The notes beneath the pieces were generated by a model. That model ran no database searches. It saw only the letters and a list, made by a program, of their open reading frames with translations, and had not been told where the DNA came from. This document shows, piece by piece, positions 21,083 to 30,756 of a stretch of 64,000 nt of DNA; the first letter of the stretch is position 1; every line of letters begins with the position of its first letter. The stretch comes from Paenibacillus faecalis (GTDB taxonomy: Bacteria > Bacillota > Bacilli > Paenibacillales > Paenibacillaceae), in assembly GCF_900289175.1 (NCBI RefSeq), contig NZ_LT985747.1:372250-436249 (forward strand), in the 5' to 3' direction. A program made the translations under genes and the position numbers.

Positions 21083-21118
21083 AGAAGGATGTCAAGCATT
21101 TCTCCTTGTCATCCTTCT
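21083..21118 (-). terminator. Terminator after the TrhA gene
   Basis: 14-base arms AGAAGGATGTCAAG / CTTGTCATCCTTCT with one mismatch; ATGTTTTTTG follows on the minus strand. It lies between trhA and ylxM and separates their transcripts. Confidence 0.85.
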
Positions 21119-21147
21119 CTTTTAATTCTTTGTTTCATTTTGGATTA

Positions 21148-21795
21148 TTACTGAATCGGCAGAATATAGAAGAGCACTGCGAAAAAGTGAAGCACACTGC
21201 CTGCGAGCACGAACAAATGCCAGATTGCATGATGGAAAGGAAAACCTCGCCACACATAAAAAATCGTGCCGATCGTATATAACAGCCCTCCGCCAACCAA
21301 CAAGTTTATACCTTGGGGCGCCACTACCGCTGTCAATGGGTTCCACGCAATGACGATCAACCATCCCATTGCAATGTAAAATACCGTGGACATAAACAGA
21401 AACCTTTTGACAAAGAACACTTTGAATATACATCCAAGCAATGCGATGCCCCAGATTACCCCGAACAAGCTCCATCCAAGAGGTCCACGAATAGCTACCA
21501 GTAAAAACGGTGTATAGGTTCCGGCAATAAACAAATATATGGAAGAATGATCGAGGAACTCGAAAACATCCTTCGCTTTCCCCTCCTTAAAGCTGTGAAC
21601 CAATGTGGAATTCAGGTATAAAAGTACCATGGTTGTTCCGTAAATCGTAAAGCTCACCACGTGCCAGACGGTTCCTTCCAAACTGGAAAATACGATTAGC
21701 AGCACCAGAGCAGCTATACTGAGCACGGCACCGATACCATGAGTAATTGCGTTGGCTATTTCCTCCCTGCGGGGATAGGTATGAGTATTCGCCAC
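21148..21795 (-). CDS. TrhA / hemolysin III family membrane protein
   Basis: 215 residues, seven predicted membrane segments of the PAQR superfamily. Conserved residues include the ITHGIGA His near the N-terminus, EFLDHSSIYLFIAGTYTPF, and the late His pair in GFPFHHAIWHLFVLAGS, which form the zinc site of the family. Bacillus YqfA/TrhA affects membrane fluidity and energy homeostasis. GTG 21795 follows GAAAGGAAG. It is an addition between ylxM and ftsY, which are adjacent in Bacillus, and is divergent from two small genes. Confidence 0.88.
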   Translation of the reverse strand: MANTHTYPRREEIANAITHGIGAVLSIAALVLLIVFSSLEGTVWHVVSFTIYGTTMVLLYLNSTLVHSFKEGKAKDVFEFLDHSSIYLFIAGTYTPFLLVAIRGPLGWSLFGVIWGIALLGCIFKVFFVKRFLFMSTVFYIAMGWLIVIAWNPLTAVVAPQGINLLVGGGLLYTIGTIFYVWRGFPFHHAIWHLFVLAGSVLHFFAVLFYILPIQ

Positions 21796-22037
21796 AACTA
21801 ACTTCCTTTCGTTCTAATCTTTAACTTTCATTATAAGCGCTGTGCTGTTCTCATTCAAATCCAACGGAGTAAGTGAAAGTTCAGATTGATTCCCCAATAA
21901 TTTAATTTTCTCGATCCCTCCATCTATCCAATCTATTAATCTATTAATTACATATAATATCGCAAGATGTAAAAGGAGGAAGACCTTGGATTCATCCATT
22001 ATACTAGACTAGTTCATAAAGAGAGGAGACATCTACA

Positions 22038-22361
22038 ATGTGTTTTTTATCTTTTGGATGTTGCCGTTTAGCAGCCAAAGTCAAAAAATTAATTCGAGAA
22101 GTGGATCTTCTTCGCAGACAGACCGAAACATTGACCGATCGAGTTGAATCGATTGACAATCAGGTTTTGACCGGACAGACGATCGTTCCTGCCCTTATCG
22201 ATTATTTCGGAAATCGGACAATTCAAAAGGTTCAGGTCAGTACGACGTTTGTTACCCTGGAAGGCATCGTCATCGCAACGGCTGAGGATGGCGTCCAGAT
22301 TCGCGAACAATCCGGAAATCTCGTATTGATTCCGTTCTCAAAAATAACTGCAGCTCATTAG
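22038..22361 (+). CDS. Small protein with coiled coil and beta-rich C-terminus, unknown
   Basis: 107 residues. The first 15 are hydrophobic and Cys-rich (MCFLSFGCC), followed by a predicted coiled coil (KLIREVDLLRRQTETLTDRVESID) and a beta-rich end, SGNLVLIPFSKITA, reminiscent of LSm-like folds. ATG 22038 has AGAGGAG upstream. It is followed 35 bases later by a second small beta-rich gene on the same strand, so the two probably form an operon. I do not recognise the family; similar DUF2642-like proteins occur in spore-formers, but the link is tentative. Confidence 0.75.
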   Translation: MCFLSFGCCRLAAKVKKLIREVDLLRRQTETLTDRVESIDNQVLTGQTIVPALIDYFGNRTIQKVQVSTTFVTLEGIVIATAEDGVQIREQSGNLVLIPFSKITAAH

Positions 22362-22396
22362 TATTTTGACAACTTATTAAAAAGGGGGTATCTAAT

Positions 22397-22600
22397 ATGC
22401 GCTATGTTGATTGGCTTCAGGGCTTGATTGGATCAGAGGTAGAAATAATGATATCAGATGATGTTGTTGTCGGAACGCTGACAGACATTTATGAAGGAAT
22501 GATCATTCTAAAAGTCCCTCTTATCATTGACGGACCTCCCAGCGATACAGCGACGATCCCGTTGCACTCGGTTGAGTTCATTCGTATCGTCTCATCGTAG
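22397..22600 (+). CDS. Small LSm/SH3-like protein, unknown
   Basis: 67 residues, ATG preceded by AAAGGGGG. The layout (VDWLQGLIGSEVEIMISDD, GTLTDIYEGMIIL, ATIPLHSVEFIRIV) is that of a small beta-barrel, similar in pattern to DUF2642 proteins of Bacillus. No catalytic residues are evident. It is the second gene of a two-gene unit ending at the terminator 22629-22657. Confidence 0.78.
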   Translation: MRYVDWLQGLIGSEVEIMISDDVVVGTLTDIYEGMIILKVPLIIDGPPSDTATIPLHSVEFIRIVSS

Positions 22601-22628
22601 TCAATATATGTGTTACTGTGTATTTTAA

Positions 22629-22657
22629 AAAGAGGACCTGCTCGGCAGGTCCTCTTT
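22629..22657. terminator. Bidirectional terminator between small gene and ftsY
   Basis: AAAGAGGACCTG / CAGGTCCTCTTT arms around CTCGG; TTT-rich tracts on both strands. It serves the convergent small-gene pair and ftsY. Confidence 0.92.
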
Positions 22658-22676
22658 CCTTTAAACCATATTGGCG

Positions 22677-23675
22677 TTAAACGGTCTCTTCCCCGTTCTC
22701 TTCTTCCTTGATCAGTCCGGCAAATAATGCGTGCACAAATTGTTCGGAATCAAAGGTTTGCAAATCCCCCATTTTCTCACCTAGACCGACCAATTTCACA
22801 GGAAGGTTCAGCTCCTGGCGGATCGCTACAACTATACCACCTTTAGCCGTACCGTCCAGTTTCGTCAGCACAAGACCAGTAACTCCGCTTTTTTCGCCAA
22901 ACAGCTTCGCCTGGCTCAATGCGTTTTGGCCTGTTGTCGCATCAAGTACCATCAGCACTTCGTGCGGCGCACTCGGAATTTCGCGCTGGATAACACGATA
23001 AATTTTATTCAGCTCTTCCATCAGATTCGTCTTGTTTTGGAGGCGACCGGCTGTATCACACAGGAGAACATCGACATTACGCTGTTTTGCCGCTTGTACA
23101 GCGTCAAACATGACAGCTGCAGGATCGGAACCCGGCTGCTGTTTAACAACATCAACCCCGACACGCTCTCCCCATACTTCAAGCTGCTCAATCGCTCCGG
23201 CGCGGAACGTGTCGCCAGCAGCAAGTAGCACTTTTTTTCCTTCCTGCTTGAAACGGTGTGCGAGCTTTCCGATCGTTGTTGTCTTGCCGACCCCGTTAAC
23301 ACCGACAAATAAAATAACCGTGATCCCGTCCGGATTCATCTGGAGCTCATTGTTGTTATCTCCTCTAAGCAGCCCCATCAATTTCTCGGACAAGATGGGC
23401 TGAAGATCGGACGCTTCTTCAATACGGCGTTTTTTCACTTCGTCACGCAGTTCGTCCATCAGATTCATCACTGTGTTTACACCGACATCAGCACCGATCA
23501 ATATCTCTTCGAGTTCTTCGTAAAACTCTTCATCGATCTTTTTGCGACGGATCATCAGATCCGAAACCTTTTCTACAAAACCTTTACGGGTCTTCTCCAG
23601 ACCATCGCGAAATTGTTTTGTTACACTTTCCGTTTTGCTTGAAATGCTCTCTTTAAGTTTCTTAAAAAAGCTCAT
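22677..23675 (-). CDS. ftsY: SRP receptor FtsY
   Basis: 332 residues from ATG 23675, which has GGAGGAAG upstream (the frame opens at 23693, but that codon precedes the ribosome binding site). It lacks a long acidic A domain, as in most Firmicutes. NG domain motifs: G1 GVNGVGKTT near 130, DTAGR, TKLDGTAKGG and GLGEKMGDL. It receives Ffh-bound ribosomes at the membrane. It follows smc by 26 bases. Confidence 0.96.
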   Translation of the reverse strand: MSFFKKLKESISSKTESVTKQFRDGLEKTRKGFVEKVSDLMIRRKKIDEEFYEELEEILIGADVGVNTVMNLMDELRDEVKKRRIEEASDLQPILSEKLMGLLRGDNNNELQMNPDGITVILFVGVNGVGKTTTIGKLAHRFKQEGKKVLLAAGDTFRAGAIEQLEVWGERVGVDVVKQQPGSDPAAVMFDAVQAAKQRNVDVLLCDTAGRLQNKTNLMEELNKIYRVIQREIPSAPHEVLMVLDATTGQNALSQAKLFGEKSGVTGLVLTKLDGTAKGGIVVAIRQELNLPVKLVGLGEKMGDLQTFDSEQFVHALFAGLIKEEENGEETV

Positions 23676-23701
23676 ATGCTTCCTCCGTGTCATTGTATTC
23701 T

Positions 23702-26700
23702 TTAAGCGATTTCCGCTTCCTCGTTCTCAAGCTTGACCGAAACGAGCTTCGAGACTCCACCTTCTTCCATCGTTACGCCGTATAGTACGTCAGCCTCTTC
23801 CATCGTACCTTTCCGGTGCGTTACAACGATAAACTGGGTTTGCTCCGAGAACTCTCGTAAATACTGCGCAAACCGGACAACGTTTGCTTCATCCAGAGCT
23901 GCTTCAACTTCATCCAGTACACAGAACGGTACCGGCTTAACCTGAAGTATCGCAAATAACAACGCCATTGCAGTCAGCGCCCTTTCTCCACCGGAGAGAA
24001 GCTGAAGATTCTGAAGCTTCTTTCCCGGAGGTTGGGCCACGATGTCAATACCTGTCTCAAGAAGACGATCCGGATCTATCAGAATCAAATCCGCGCGTCC
24101 TCCGCCGAAAAGCTTCGTAAACACCATCCCGAACTCTTTTCGGATCGCATCAAAGGTTACCTTAAAACGCTTGGACATTTCTTCATCCATCTCTTTGATT
24201 ACCTGATACAGTGTTGTTTTCGCCTCGACCAGATCAGCCTTCTGCTCGCTAAGGAATTGATAACGTTCGTTAACACGCTCGTATTCCTCAATCGCGCCCA
24301 GATTGACATCGCCCAGAGCAGTTATGCTGCGCTTCAATTCACGCACTTCATGCTGTACAGCCGGCACATCCTCAGGCACAGGATAGCGCTGCTTCGCCAG
24401 CTCATAACTTAACTCATAATCCTCGCTCAATTTTTTCAATATGTTCTCCAGCTCAACATCGAGCCGGTTTACACTGATTTCCGTTTGACGGAGCTGTTCC
24501 TCAACCGATCTCAGCTGGGTCCTCTGCTCCTTCGTCTCACTTTCAGCGAGCTCCAGCTTTTGGCTCAGCTGGGTTCTTGATGCCCGCTTAAACTCAAGCT
24601 GCTGAGCGGCTTCATCCTTCTTCAATTTGAAATGATTCAGATTTTCGATCTGTTTCACACTTTCGGCTGCATTCTGCTCCAATTCCGCTACAACGGAATT
24701 AAGCATCGTCTGGCTTTGCCCCTGTTCTTTTTCGTGATTGCCCACATCTGTTTTAAGTCTCTTCAGCTGTTCCTCAAGTGAAAAAGTTTCCTGATCCAAC
24801 TTGCCCTCCTGAACCTTGAGAGCTGTCAACCGTGTCTGGAGCTCGTCCTTTGCAGATTCATTCGCTTTACGTGCGAACTCTGCAGCTTGAATAGCCTGAT
24901 GCGTTGCCTTTTCTTCATCCTCTAACTCAGCCAACACCTGCTGGGCACGCGCGCGGCTCTCCTGAATCTCCTTGGCTTCCTGCTGATAGCTTGTCTTTTC
25001 CTGACCGGCAAGCTCAGCTTGCTCCATAACATGACGAAGCTCATGCTCCAGCTGCTTTTGATCACTTGCCGCTTGCTGCTCTTCCATTCGTTTATCATCG
25101 CCAGCTTTTCTCAGCTTATCCAGCTTGTCTGATGAGCCCGCCATTTGTTCTCTAACCTGCTTAATTCCTTGCTGAAGCTTTATGATCTGCGCTTCCGTTG
25201 CAGAGATTTCCTGATCAAGCTGCTCCAACTGGCGTTTGCGTCCCAGAAGGTTGTTGCTCTTCTTGTGGTGACTTCCACCTGTCATCGATCCGCCTGCATT
25301 GACCACGTCGCCTTCTAAAGTGACAACTCGGTAGCGGTATTGGAGCCGAGCTGCAATTTTGTTGGCCTGCTCCAGTGTTTCAGCAATAACGACATGACCG
25401 AGCAGGTTACCGACAATGCTTGCGTACTTGGGATCATATTGCACAAGCTCTGAACCGAAGCCGACGAATCCGGCTTCTCCTTCCGTCATCGAGCGATCTG
25501 AAGCTGAAACGTGACGTGGACGAATAACGTCCAGCGGCAGGAAAGTCGCACGTCCCAGTTGACGCTGTTTGAGGAAAGAGATCGCTTGCCGGGAGACGGC
25601 TTCATTATCCATGACCACATGCTGCATCGAAGCGCCAAGCGCTGTTTCCATTGCCAATTCCAGTTTTTCCGGCACATGGATAAGCTCAGCAACAGCACCA
25701 TGAACCCCGTTCAAGACGGATTTGCGAGACGCTTTTAGCACTTCTCTAACACCTAGCATAAAACCGTCAAAATCATCCTGCATTTCTTTCATTGTATCCC
25801 GGCGAGAAATTTGTGCTTCACGTTTCTGTTCCCACTTGCGCAGTGCTCCCTGACTCTCTTCCAGCAGCTTCTGAAGTGAATTGTACCGCTCGCTCTCCGT
25901 AATATATTCATTGCGCAATTCAGCAATTTCCTTGCCGAACCGTTTCAGATTACGGTTGATCTGCTCTTTGCGTTTGAGCAGCTCCTCTTTTTGGCTTTCC
26001 CACTTTCCAGATTCCTCTTCAGCGCGATTCATCCGGCGCTCAAGCGCCTCCTGCTGCTGGTCTGCGTAACGAATTTCATTTCTCGCCTGAGCCATCCGGT
26101 TCATCAGCTCAAGCAGATTTCCTTTCAAGCTCTCTTCCTTCTGTTGGCTGATTCCACCGGTAACGCCTTCCAGCTTCGCTTCCTCTGCAGAAAGTTGATC
26201 TCTAAGCTCACCCAGCTCTTTATGCAAGGCGTCAAGCTTGTCCTTCAATGCGGCCAACTCTTCCTGCCGCTCTTTCAAACGGATGTCTCCCGTTTCTACG
26301 TTTTGGGATAACTGATCGCGAGTTCGTTCCAAGTTGCGACGACGCTCTTTCAGAACCTCACCATAACCTTCGTTTTTTTCAAACGACTCACTATATTGCA
26401 GCAGCTGATTCTGAACAAGTTCAATTTCCTCTTCCAGCTGCCGTAAGGCCAGGCGATCGCTCTCCAGCTTGGCATCATGTGCGGACACGACTGCTGAAAG
26501 TGCCAGCTGCTCTTCCTGCAGCTGCTCCAGCTTGGCATTCGCTTCGCTCCATGCACTATGTATCTGTTCAATCTGATACACATACAGTGATATTTCCTGA
26601 CACTTCAACTGCTCCTTAAGCTCTTTATAACGTATCGCCTTCTCAGATTGCTCCTTCAACGGTCCAATCTGATCCTCAAGCTCCGTTACAAGATCGTGAA

Positions 26701-27271
26701 TACGAAGCAGGTTCTGCTCTGTCTCATCCAGCTTACGAACAGATTCTCGCTTACGGGACTTGTATTTCACAATGCCCGAAGCCTCCTCGAAGATCCCCCG
26801 GCGATCTTCAGAACGAGTACTTAAAATCTCTTCAATCCGGCCTTGTCCGATAATGGAATAAGCTTCTTTACCGATGCCAGTATCCATAAACAATTCAGTT
26901 ATATCTTTCAGTCGGCATGACTGTCTGTTAATCAAATATTCACTTTCACCATTGCGGTGTACACGACGTGTAACAGTCACTTCATTGAAATCAAGCGGGA
27001 GTGCATGGTCTTCATTATCTAATGTCAACGATACTTCGCCATAGTTCACAGCCTTGCGAGCATCACTTCCGGCAAAAATAATATCCTCCATCTTGCCCCC
27101 GCGAAGTGACTTCGCACTTTGCTCACCCAGTACCCAGCGGATGCCGTCAGAAATATTACTCTTGCCGCTTCCATTAGGGCCGACGACCGCGGTAATTCCC
27201 CGGACAAACTCCATTTCCGTTTTATCGGCAAACGATTTGAAACCCGTTAACTCTATTCGTTTCAAATACAT
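23702..27271 (-). CDS. smc: Chromosome segregation protein SMC
   Basis: 1189 residues from ATG 27271, the start matching the family's MYLKRIELTGFKSF. Order: N-terminal ATPase half with Walker A GPNGSGKSN (about 29-37), coiled coil to about 500, hinge around 515-650 (GVHGAVAELIHV, VVNAGGSMTGGS), second coiled coil, and the C-terminal half with signature LSGGERALTAM and Walker B PFCVLDEVEAALDE. It forms condensin with ScpAB. Ribosome binding is from GAGGTGAT, about 11 bases upstream. It lies in the order rnc-smc-ftsY. Confidence 0.97.
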   Translation of the reverse strand: MYLKRIELTGFKSFADKTEMEFVRGITAVVGPNGSGKSNISDGIRWVLGEQSAKSLRGGKMEDIIFAGSDARKAVNYGEVSLTLDNEDHALPLDFNEVTVTRRVHRNGESEYLINRQSCRLKDITELFMDTGIGKEAYSIIGQGRIEEILSTRSEDRRGIFEEASGIVKYKSRKRESVRKLDETEQNLLRIHDLVTELEDQIGPLKEQSEKAIRYKELKEQLKCQEISLYVYQIEQIHSAWSEANAKLEQLQEEQLALSAVVSAHDAKLESDRLALRQLEEEIELVQNQLLQYSESFEKNEGYGEVLKERRRNLERTRDQLSQNVETGDIRLKERQEELAALKDKLDALHKELGELRDQLSAEEAKLEGVTGGISQQKEESLKGNLLELMNRMAQARNEIRYADQQQEALERRMNRAEEESGKWESQKEELLKRKEQINRNLKRFGKEIAELRNEYITESERYNSLQKLLEESQGALRKWEQKREAQISRRDTMKEMQDDFDGFMLGVREVLKASRKSVLNGVHGAVAELIHVPEKLELAMETALGASMQHVVMDNEAVSRQAISFLKQRQLGRATFLPLDVIRPRHVSASDRSMTEGEAGFVGFGSELVQYDPKYASIVGNLLGHVVIAETLEQANKIAARLQYRYRVVTLEGDVVNAGGSMTGGSHHKKSNNLLGRKRQLEQLDQEISATEAQIIKLQQGIKQVREQMAGSSDKLDKLRKAGDDKRMEEQQAASDQKQLEHELRHVMEQAELAGQEKTSYQQEAKEIQESRARAQQVLAELEDEEKATHQAIQAAEFARKANESAKDELQTRLTALKVQEGKLDQETFSLEEQLKRLKTDVGNHEKEQGQSQTMLNSVVAELEQNAAESVKQIENLNHFKLKKDEAAQQLEFKRASRTQLSQKLELAESETKEQRTQLRSVEEQLRQTEISVNRLDVELENILKKLSEDYELSYELAKQRYPVPEDVPAVQHEVRELKRSITALGDVNLGAIEEYERVNERYQFLSEQKADLVEAKTTLYQVIKEMDEEMSKRFKVTFDAIRKEFGMVFTKLFGGGRADLILIDPDRLLETGIDIVAQPPGKKLQNLQLLSGGERALTAMALLFAILQVKPVPFCVLDEVEAALDEANVVRFAQYLREFSEQTQFIVVTHRKGTMEEADVLYGVTMEEGGVSKLVSVKLENEEAEIA

Positions 27272-27395
27272 ATATCTCAAATCACCTCTACGTTATTGTA
27301 CCATATCGTTTATCCTTAAGAATCCAGCCATCCCTCAATATAGAAGGCATTCATTCGATCCGGTTTTGGTCAACTTTTAAAAGGGATAGACAACG

Positions 27396-27471
27396 AAAAA
27401 GAGCAAAAAACAGTCGTGAACTCGGCTTTCCGGTTGTCCTCTTGACTGATCTTTGCTCTTTGTTTGTCCTC
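27396..27471 (-). terminator. Terminator after rnc
   Basis: AAAGAGCAAA...CAGTC on the left pairs with GACTG...TTTGCTCTTT on the right; on the minus strand the structure ends in TTTTTTGCTCTTTTTCG. smc therefore probably also has its own promoter in the 200 bases before it. Confidence 0.75.
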
Positions 27472-27485
27472 ACTTTTGGCAAAGC

Positions 27486-28187
27486 TTAAGCGTTAGCGCG
27501 TTTCAGCTGCTCTAGGGCTACCGCCGCTGCTTGCTGCTCGGCCTCTTTCTTGGATCGGCCACTGCCGCGTCCAAGACATTCGCTTCCCATATATACCTCA
27601 GAGACAAACTCGCGTTCATGCGCAGGCCCACGTTCTTCAACGATACGATATTCCAGCGTACCCATACCGTGATGCTGTGTCAGTTCTTGAAGCTCGGTCT
27701 TATAATCGCTCATATGAGGCCGGCCGTTAACTGTGACGGATCGGAAAACATGATCACTCAAAAATAAACGAACTGCCTCCAACCCTTGATCAAGATATAG
27801 CGCCCCCACAAACGATTCGAACACGTCAGCTAGAAGGGCCGGGCGGGTTCGTCCGCCCGTCATTTCTTCTCCCTTGCCTAAGAGCACATAACGGCCAAAG
27901 TCCAGTCTTTCTGCAAATTTAACCAATGATGGCTCGCAAACAATGGCGGCCCGAAGTTTTGTCAATTCCCCTTCTGGACGATCCGGGTAAAGATTGTATA
28001 AGAACTCACTGACTGTAAGCTCCAGTACAGCATCACCCAAAAATTCCAGTCGTTCGTTATCTTGACTCTGGCTAAAACGATGTTCGTTGACATATGAGGC
28101 GTGGGTAAAGGCCTGCTTCAGCAGCATTCCGTTACGAAACTTGATTTGAAGTTTATGCTGTAACTGCTTCAGATCTCCACTCAACAT
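27486..28187 (-). CDS. rnc: Ribonuclease III
   Basis: 233 residues. Catalytic domain with the signature [14 protein letters not shown] (about 43-56) and downstream acidic pair in [16 protein letters not shown]-terminal double-stranded-RNA-binding domain from about 160, ending [18 protein letters not shown]. It processes rRNA precursors and structured mRNAs. ATG 28187 has AGGGGA upstream. It follows fabF by 9 bases. Confidence 0.97.
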   Translation of the reverse strand: MLSGDLKQLQHKLQIKFRNGMLLKQAFTHASYVNEHRFSQSQDNERLEFLGDAVLELTVSEFLYNLYPDRPEGELTKLRAAIVCEPSLVKFAERLDFGRYVLLGKGEEMTGGRTRPALLADVFESFVGALYLDQGLEAVRLFLSDHVFRSVTVNGRPHMSDYKTELQELTQHHGMGTLEYRIVEERGPAHEREFVSEVYMGSECLGRGSGRSKKEAEQQAAAVALEQLKRANA

Positions 28188-28196
28188 ACTGTCCCC

Positions 28197-29435
28197 TTAC
28201 TCGGCGTATTTTTTCAGAATAATGGTAGCATTATGGCCACCAAATCCAAATGAATTGGACATAGTAACGTTCAACTCGGCTTGTCTAGGTTGATTCGGCA
28301 CATAATCAAGATCGCATTCCGGGTCCTGATCCTCAAGATTGATCGTCGGAGGAATCGTCTGATTATTAATACTTAATGCACAAATGACGGCTTCCACACC
28401 GCCAGCAGCACCGAGCAAATGACCCGTCATCGATTTTGTGGAGCTCACCGCAACTTTATATGCATGATCTCCTAACGCCATCTTGACAGCCTTGGTTTCC
28501 GAACGGTCACCAACAGGCGTTGATGTTCCATGTGCATTAATATAATCAACCTCTTCCGGTGCAATCCCCGCATCCCGAATCGCCATCTTCATGCAGCGTG
28601 CTGCACCATCCGGATCAGGCTCGGTAATGTGATAGGCGTCAGCGCTCAATCCATAGCCGATCACTTCAGCGTAAATCTTGGCTCCACGCTTTTTTGCATG
28701 CTCCAAAGATTCCAGTATCAAAATACCGGCGCCTTCACCCATTACAAAACCATCACGTCCGGTATCGAACGGTCGGCTTGCCTTCTCAGGCTCATCATTA
28801 CGAGTTGACATTGCCCGCATCGCACAGAAGCCGGCCATGCCTGTCGGACGAATGGTAGCCTCAGCACCACCACACACCATAACGTCGGCATCTCCGCGCT
28901 GAATCAGGCGGAAAGAGTCGCCAATAGAATGGCTGCCGGTCGCACAAGCGGTTACCTGCGTCGTATTCGGCCCTTTAGCACCCAGATTGATCGACATTTG
29001 GCCAGAAGCCATATTAGCAATCATCATCGGGATAAAAAACGGACTCACACGTTTAGGACCCTTTTCCAGCAATATATTGTGCTGGTCTTCCCATGTTCCT
29101 AAACCGCCGATACCGGAGCCGATCGATACGCCGACACGTTCGGCGTCAGCGTTCTCACCGATTTTAATCCCGCTGTCTTCTAAAGCTTTACTGCCAGCTG
29201 CAACCGCAAACTGGACAAACCGGTCCATCTTGCGGGCTTCTTTGCGTTCCATATAATCTTCCGGATTAAAATCCTTCACCGATGCGGCAATTTTTGTTGG
29301 ATAGTCACTGACATCAAAGGCCTCAATATGTGAAACCCCGGATTTACCATTCATCAGACTGTTCCAAAACGTTTCGAGATCTTGACCTATAGAGGTCATG
29401 ACACCCATTCCTGTTACAACAACTCTTTGTTTCAA
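28197..29435 (-). CDS. fabF: 3-oxoacyl-ACP synthase II
   Basis: 412 residues. Elongates acyl-ACP with malonyl-ACP. Catalytic Cys in TACATGSHS (about 164), His in NAHGTST and His in [11 protein letters not shown] form the Cys-His-His triad. The gene is placed between acpP and rnc, as in Paenibacillus; in Bacillus subtilis fabF is elsewhere. A hairpin (29554-29583) lies between acpP and this gene. Confidence 0.97.
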   Translation of the reverse strand: MKQRVVVTGMGVMTSIGQDLETFWNSLMNGKSGVSHIEAFDVSDYPTKIAASVKDFNPEDYMERKEARKMDRFVQFAVAAGSKALEDSGIKIGENADAERVGVSIGSGIGGLGTWEDQHNILLEKGPKRVSPFFIPMMIANMASGQMSINLGAKGPNTTQVTACATGSHSIGDSFRLIQRGDADVMVCGGAEATIRPTGMAGFCAMRAMSTRNDEPEKASRPFDTGRDGFVMGEGAGILILESLEHAKKRGAKIYAEVIGYGLSADAYHITEPDPDGAARCMKMAIRDAGIAPEEVDYINAHGTSTPVGDRSETKAVKMALGDHAYKVAVSSTKSMTGHLLGAAGGVEAVICALSINNQTIPPTINLEDQDPECDLDYVPNQPRQAELNVTMSNSFGFGGHNATIILKKYAE

Positions 29436-29553
29436 ACAGACTCACCTCTATATGGACTACCCCTTGTCTTCCCATCTGCTATAGGAGGTTCAGAGCAGCG
29501 ATAATCTTTCGCAGATTCAAGGTTTTTGAAGTTCACTTTCATGAAATGAGGAG

Positions 29554-29583
29554 AAGTCCCGCCTTACAACAAGAACGGGACTT
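29554..29583 (-). other. Hairpin between acpP and fabF
   Basis: AAGTCCCG / CGGGACTT arms, 14-base loop, no T run on the minus strand. It may shield the abundant acpP message or reduce read-through into fabF. Confidence 0.5.
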
Positions 29584-29594
29584 ATCGCTATGAC

Positions 29595-29828
29595 TTAGGT
29601 ATGAGATTGTATGTAATTAACAACTTCACCTACGGTCGTAATTTTCTCCGCATCTTCATCAGAGATTTCCATATCAAACTCATCTTCCAATTCCATTACC
29701 AATTCCACTACATCGAGAGAATCAGCCCCAAGGTCATCTTTGAAAGATGCTTCTAATGTTACGTCGGCTTCGTCAGCCCCCAGGCGGTCAACGACGATGC
29801 GTTTCACGCGATCCAAAATATCGGACAT
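29595..29828 (-). CDS. acpP: Acyl carrier protein
   Basis: 77 residues, acidic. The phosphopantetheine site is Ser37 in [16 protein letters not shown] 29828 follows AGAGGAGGTGA; the frame reaches a GTG within that site. It carries growing acyl chains for FabF, FabG, FabD and FabH, all encoded alongside. Confidence 0.97.
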   Translation of the reverse strand: MSDILDRVKRIVVDRLGADEADVTLEASFKDDLGADSLDVVELVMELEDEFDMEISDEDAEKITTVGEVVNYIQSHT

Positions 29829-29943
29829 CCGGCTCACCTCCTCTTGGTAATTATACGAGAAATAATTTCAAATTACCATAGAAGGCAATTTGAAATCACT
29901 CTTTATGTTTTGAAGGCTTATTTTTCATTGAAAGAAGCCATTC

Positions 29944-30693
29944 TTACATATACATTCCGCCGTCTACATGCAAGGTCTGACCTGTCATATAACCAGCTTT
30001 GGCAGAAGCCAGGAAAGCAACAACATCAGCGATTTCTTCCGGCTTTCCAAGACGTGCAAGCGGGATATCTCCCAGAAGCTTGTCACGCATGTCATCAGGA
30101 AGCTCACGGGTCATGTCTGTATCGATAAAACCAGGCGCAACCGCGTTTACTGTAATACCGCGCGAAGCGAGTTCGCGGGCAGCAGCTTTCGTCAGACCGA
30201 TCACTCCTGCTTTTGCAGCTACATAGTTAGCCTGTCCAGCATTGCCAAGCGCCCCAACAACAGATGAAATATTAATGATGCGCCCGTAACGCTGCTTCAT
30301 CATCGGACGACTTACGGCTTTGAGACAGTTAAACACGCCCTTCAGATTCGTTTCGATCACTTGATCAAACTCTTCTTCTTTCATCCGCATGATTAAATTA
30401 TCTCTAGTAATCCCCGCATTATTCACAAGGATATCAATTCTTCCCCATTTATCCATAATTTGCTTGACAAGAGCATCTGCTTCAGCACTGTTCCCAACGT
30501 TGGCCTTCAAAGCAATCGCCTCTACGCCTTTGGAACGAAGCTCAGAGACGACCTCATTGGCGGCAGCCTCATTGCCGGAATAGTTCACAGCAACATCTGC
30601 GCCCATATCCGCCAGTGCCAGTGCAATGCTGCGTCCGATACCGCGGGAAGCACCTGTAACAAGAGCGGTCTGTCCTTTTAAAGCTTCAATCAT
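29944..30693 (-). CDS. fabG: 3-oxoacyl-ACP reductase
   Basis: 249 residues, short-chain dehydrogenase. NADPH site [10 protein letters not shown] (about 14-23), NNAG near 90, catalytic Ser in NISSVVG and the YxxxK pair in NYVAAKAG. It reduces beta-ketoacyl-ACP. ATG 30693 has AAAGGAGG upstream. It lies 115 bases before acpP. Confidence 0.97.
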   Translation of the reverse strand: MIEALKGQTALVTGASRGIGRSIALALADMGADVAVNYSGNEAAANEVVSELRSKGVEAIALKANVGNSAEADALVKQIMDKWGRIDILVNNAGITRDNLIMRMKEEEFDQVIETNLKGVFNCLKAVSRPMMKQRYGRIINISSVVGALGNAGQANYVAAKAGVIGLTKAAARELASRGITVNAVAPGFIDTDMTRELPDDMRDKLLGDIPLARLGKPEEIADVVAFLASAKAGYMTGQTLHVDGGMYM

Positions 30694-30756
30694 AAATGTA
30701 CCTCCTTTCCACGAGTATACAAAAAACTTATCCTTCAGCTCGTCAAAGAATCGAAC

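Noticed and set aside
21814-21999. 61-codon minus-strand frame upstream of trhA
   Set aside because: No ribosome site; lies in the divergent promoter region. A plus-strand AAAGGAGG followed by an 8-codon TTG frame at about 21975 was also seen, but is too short to support.
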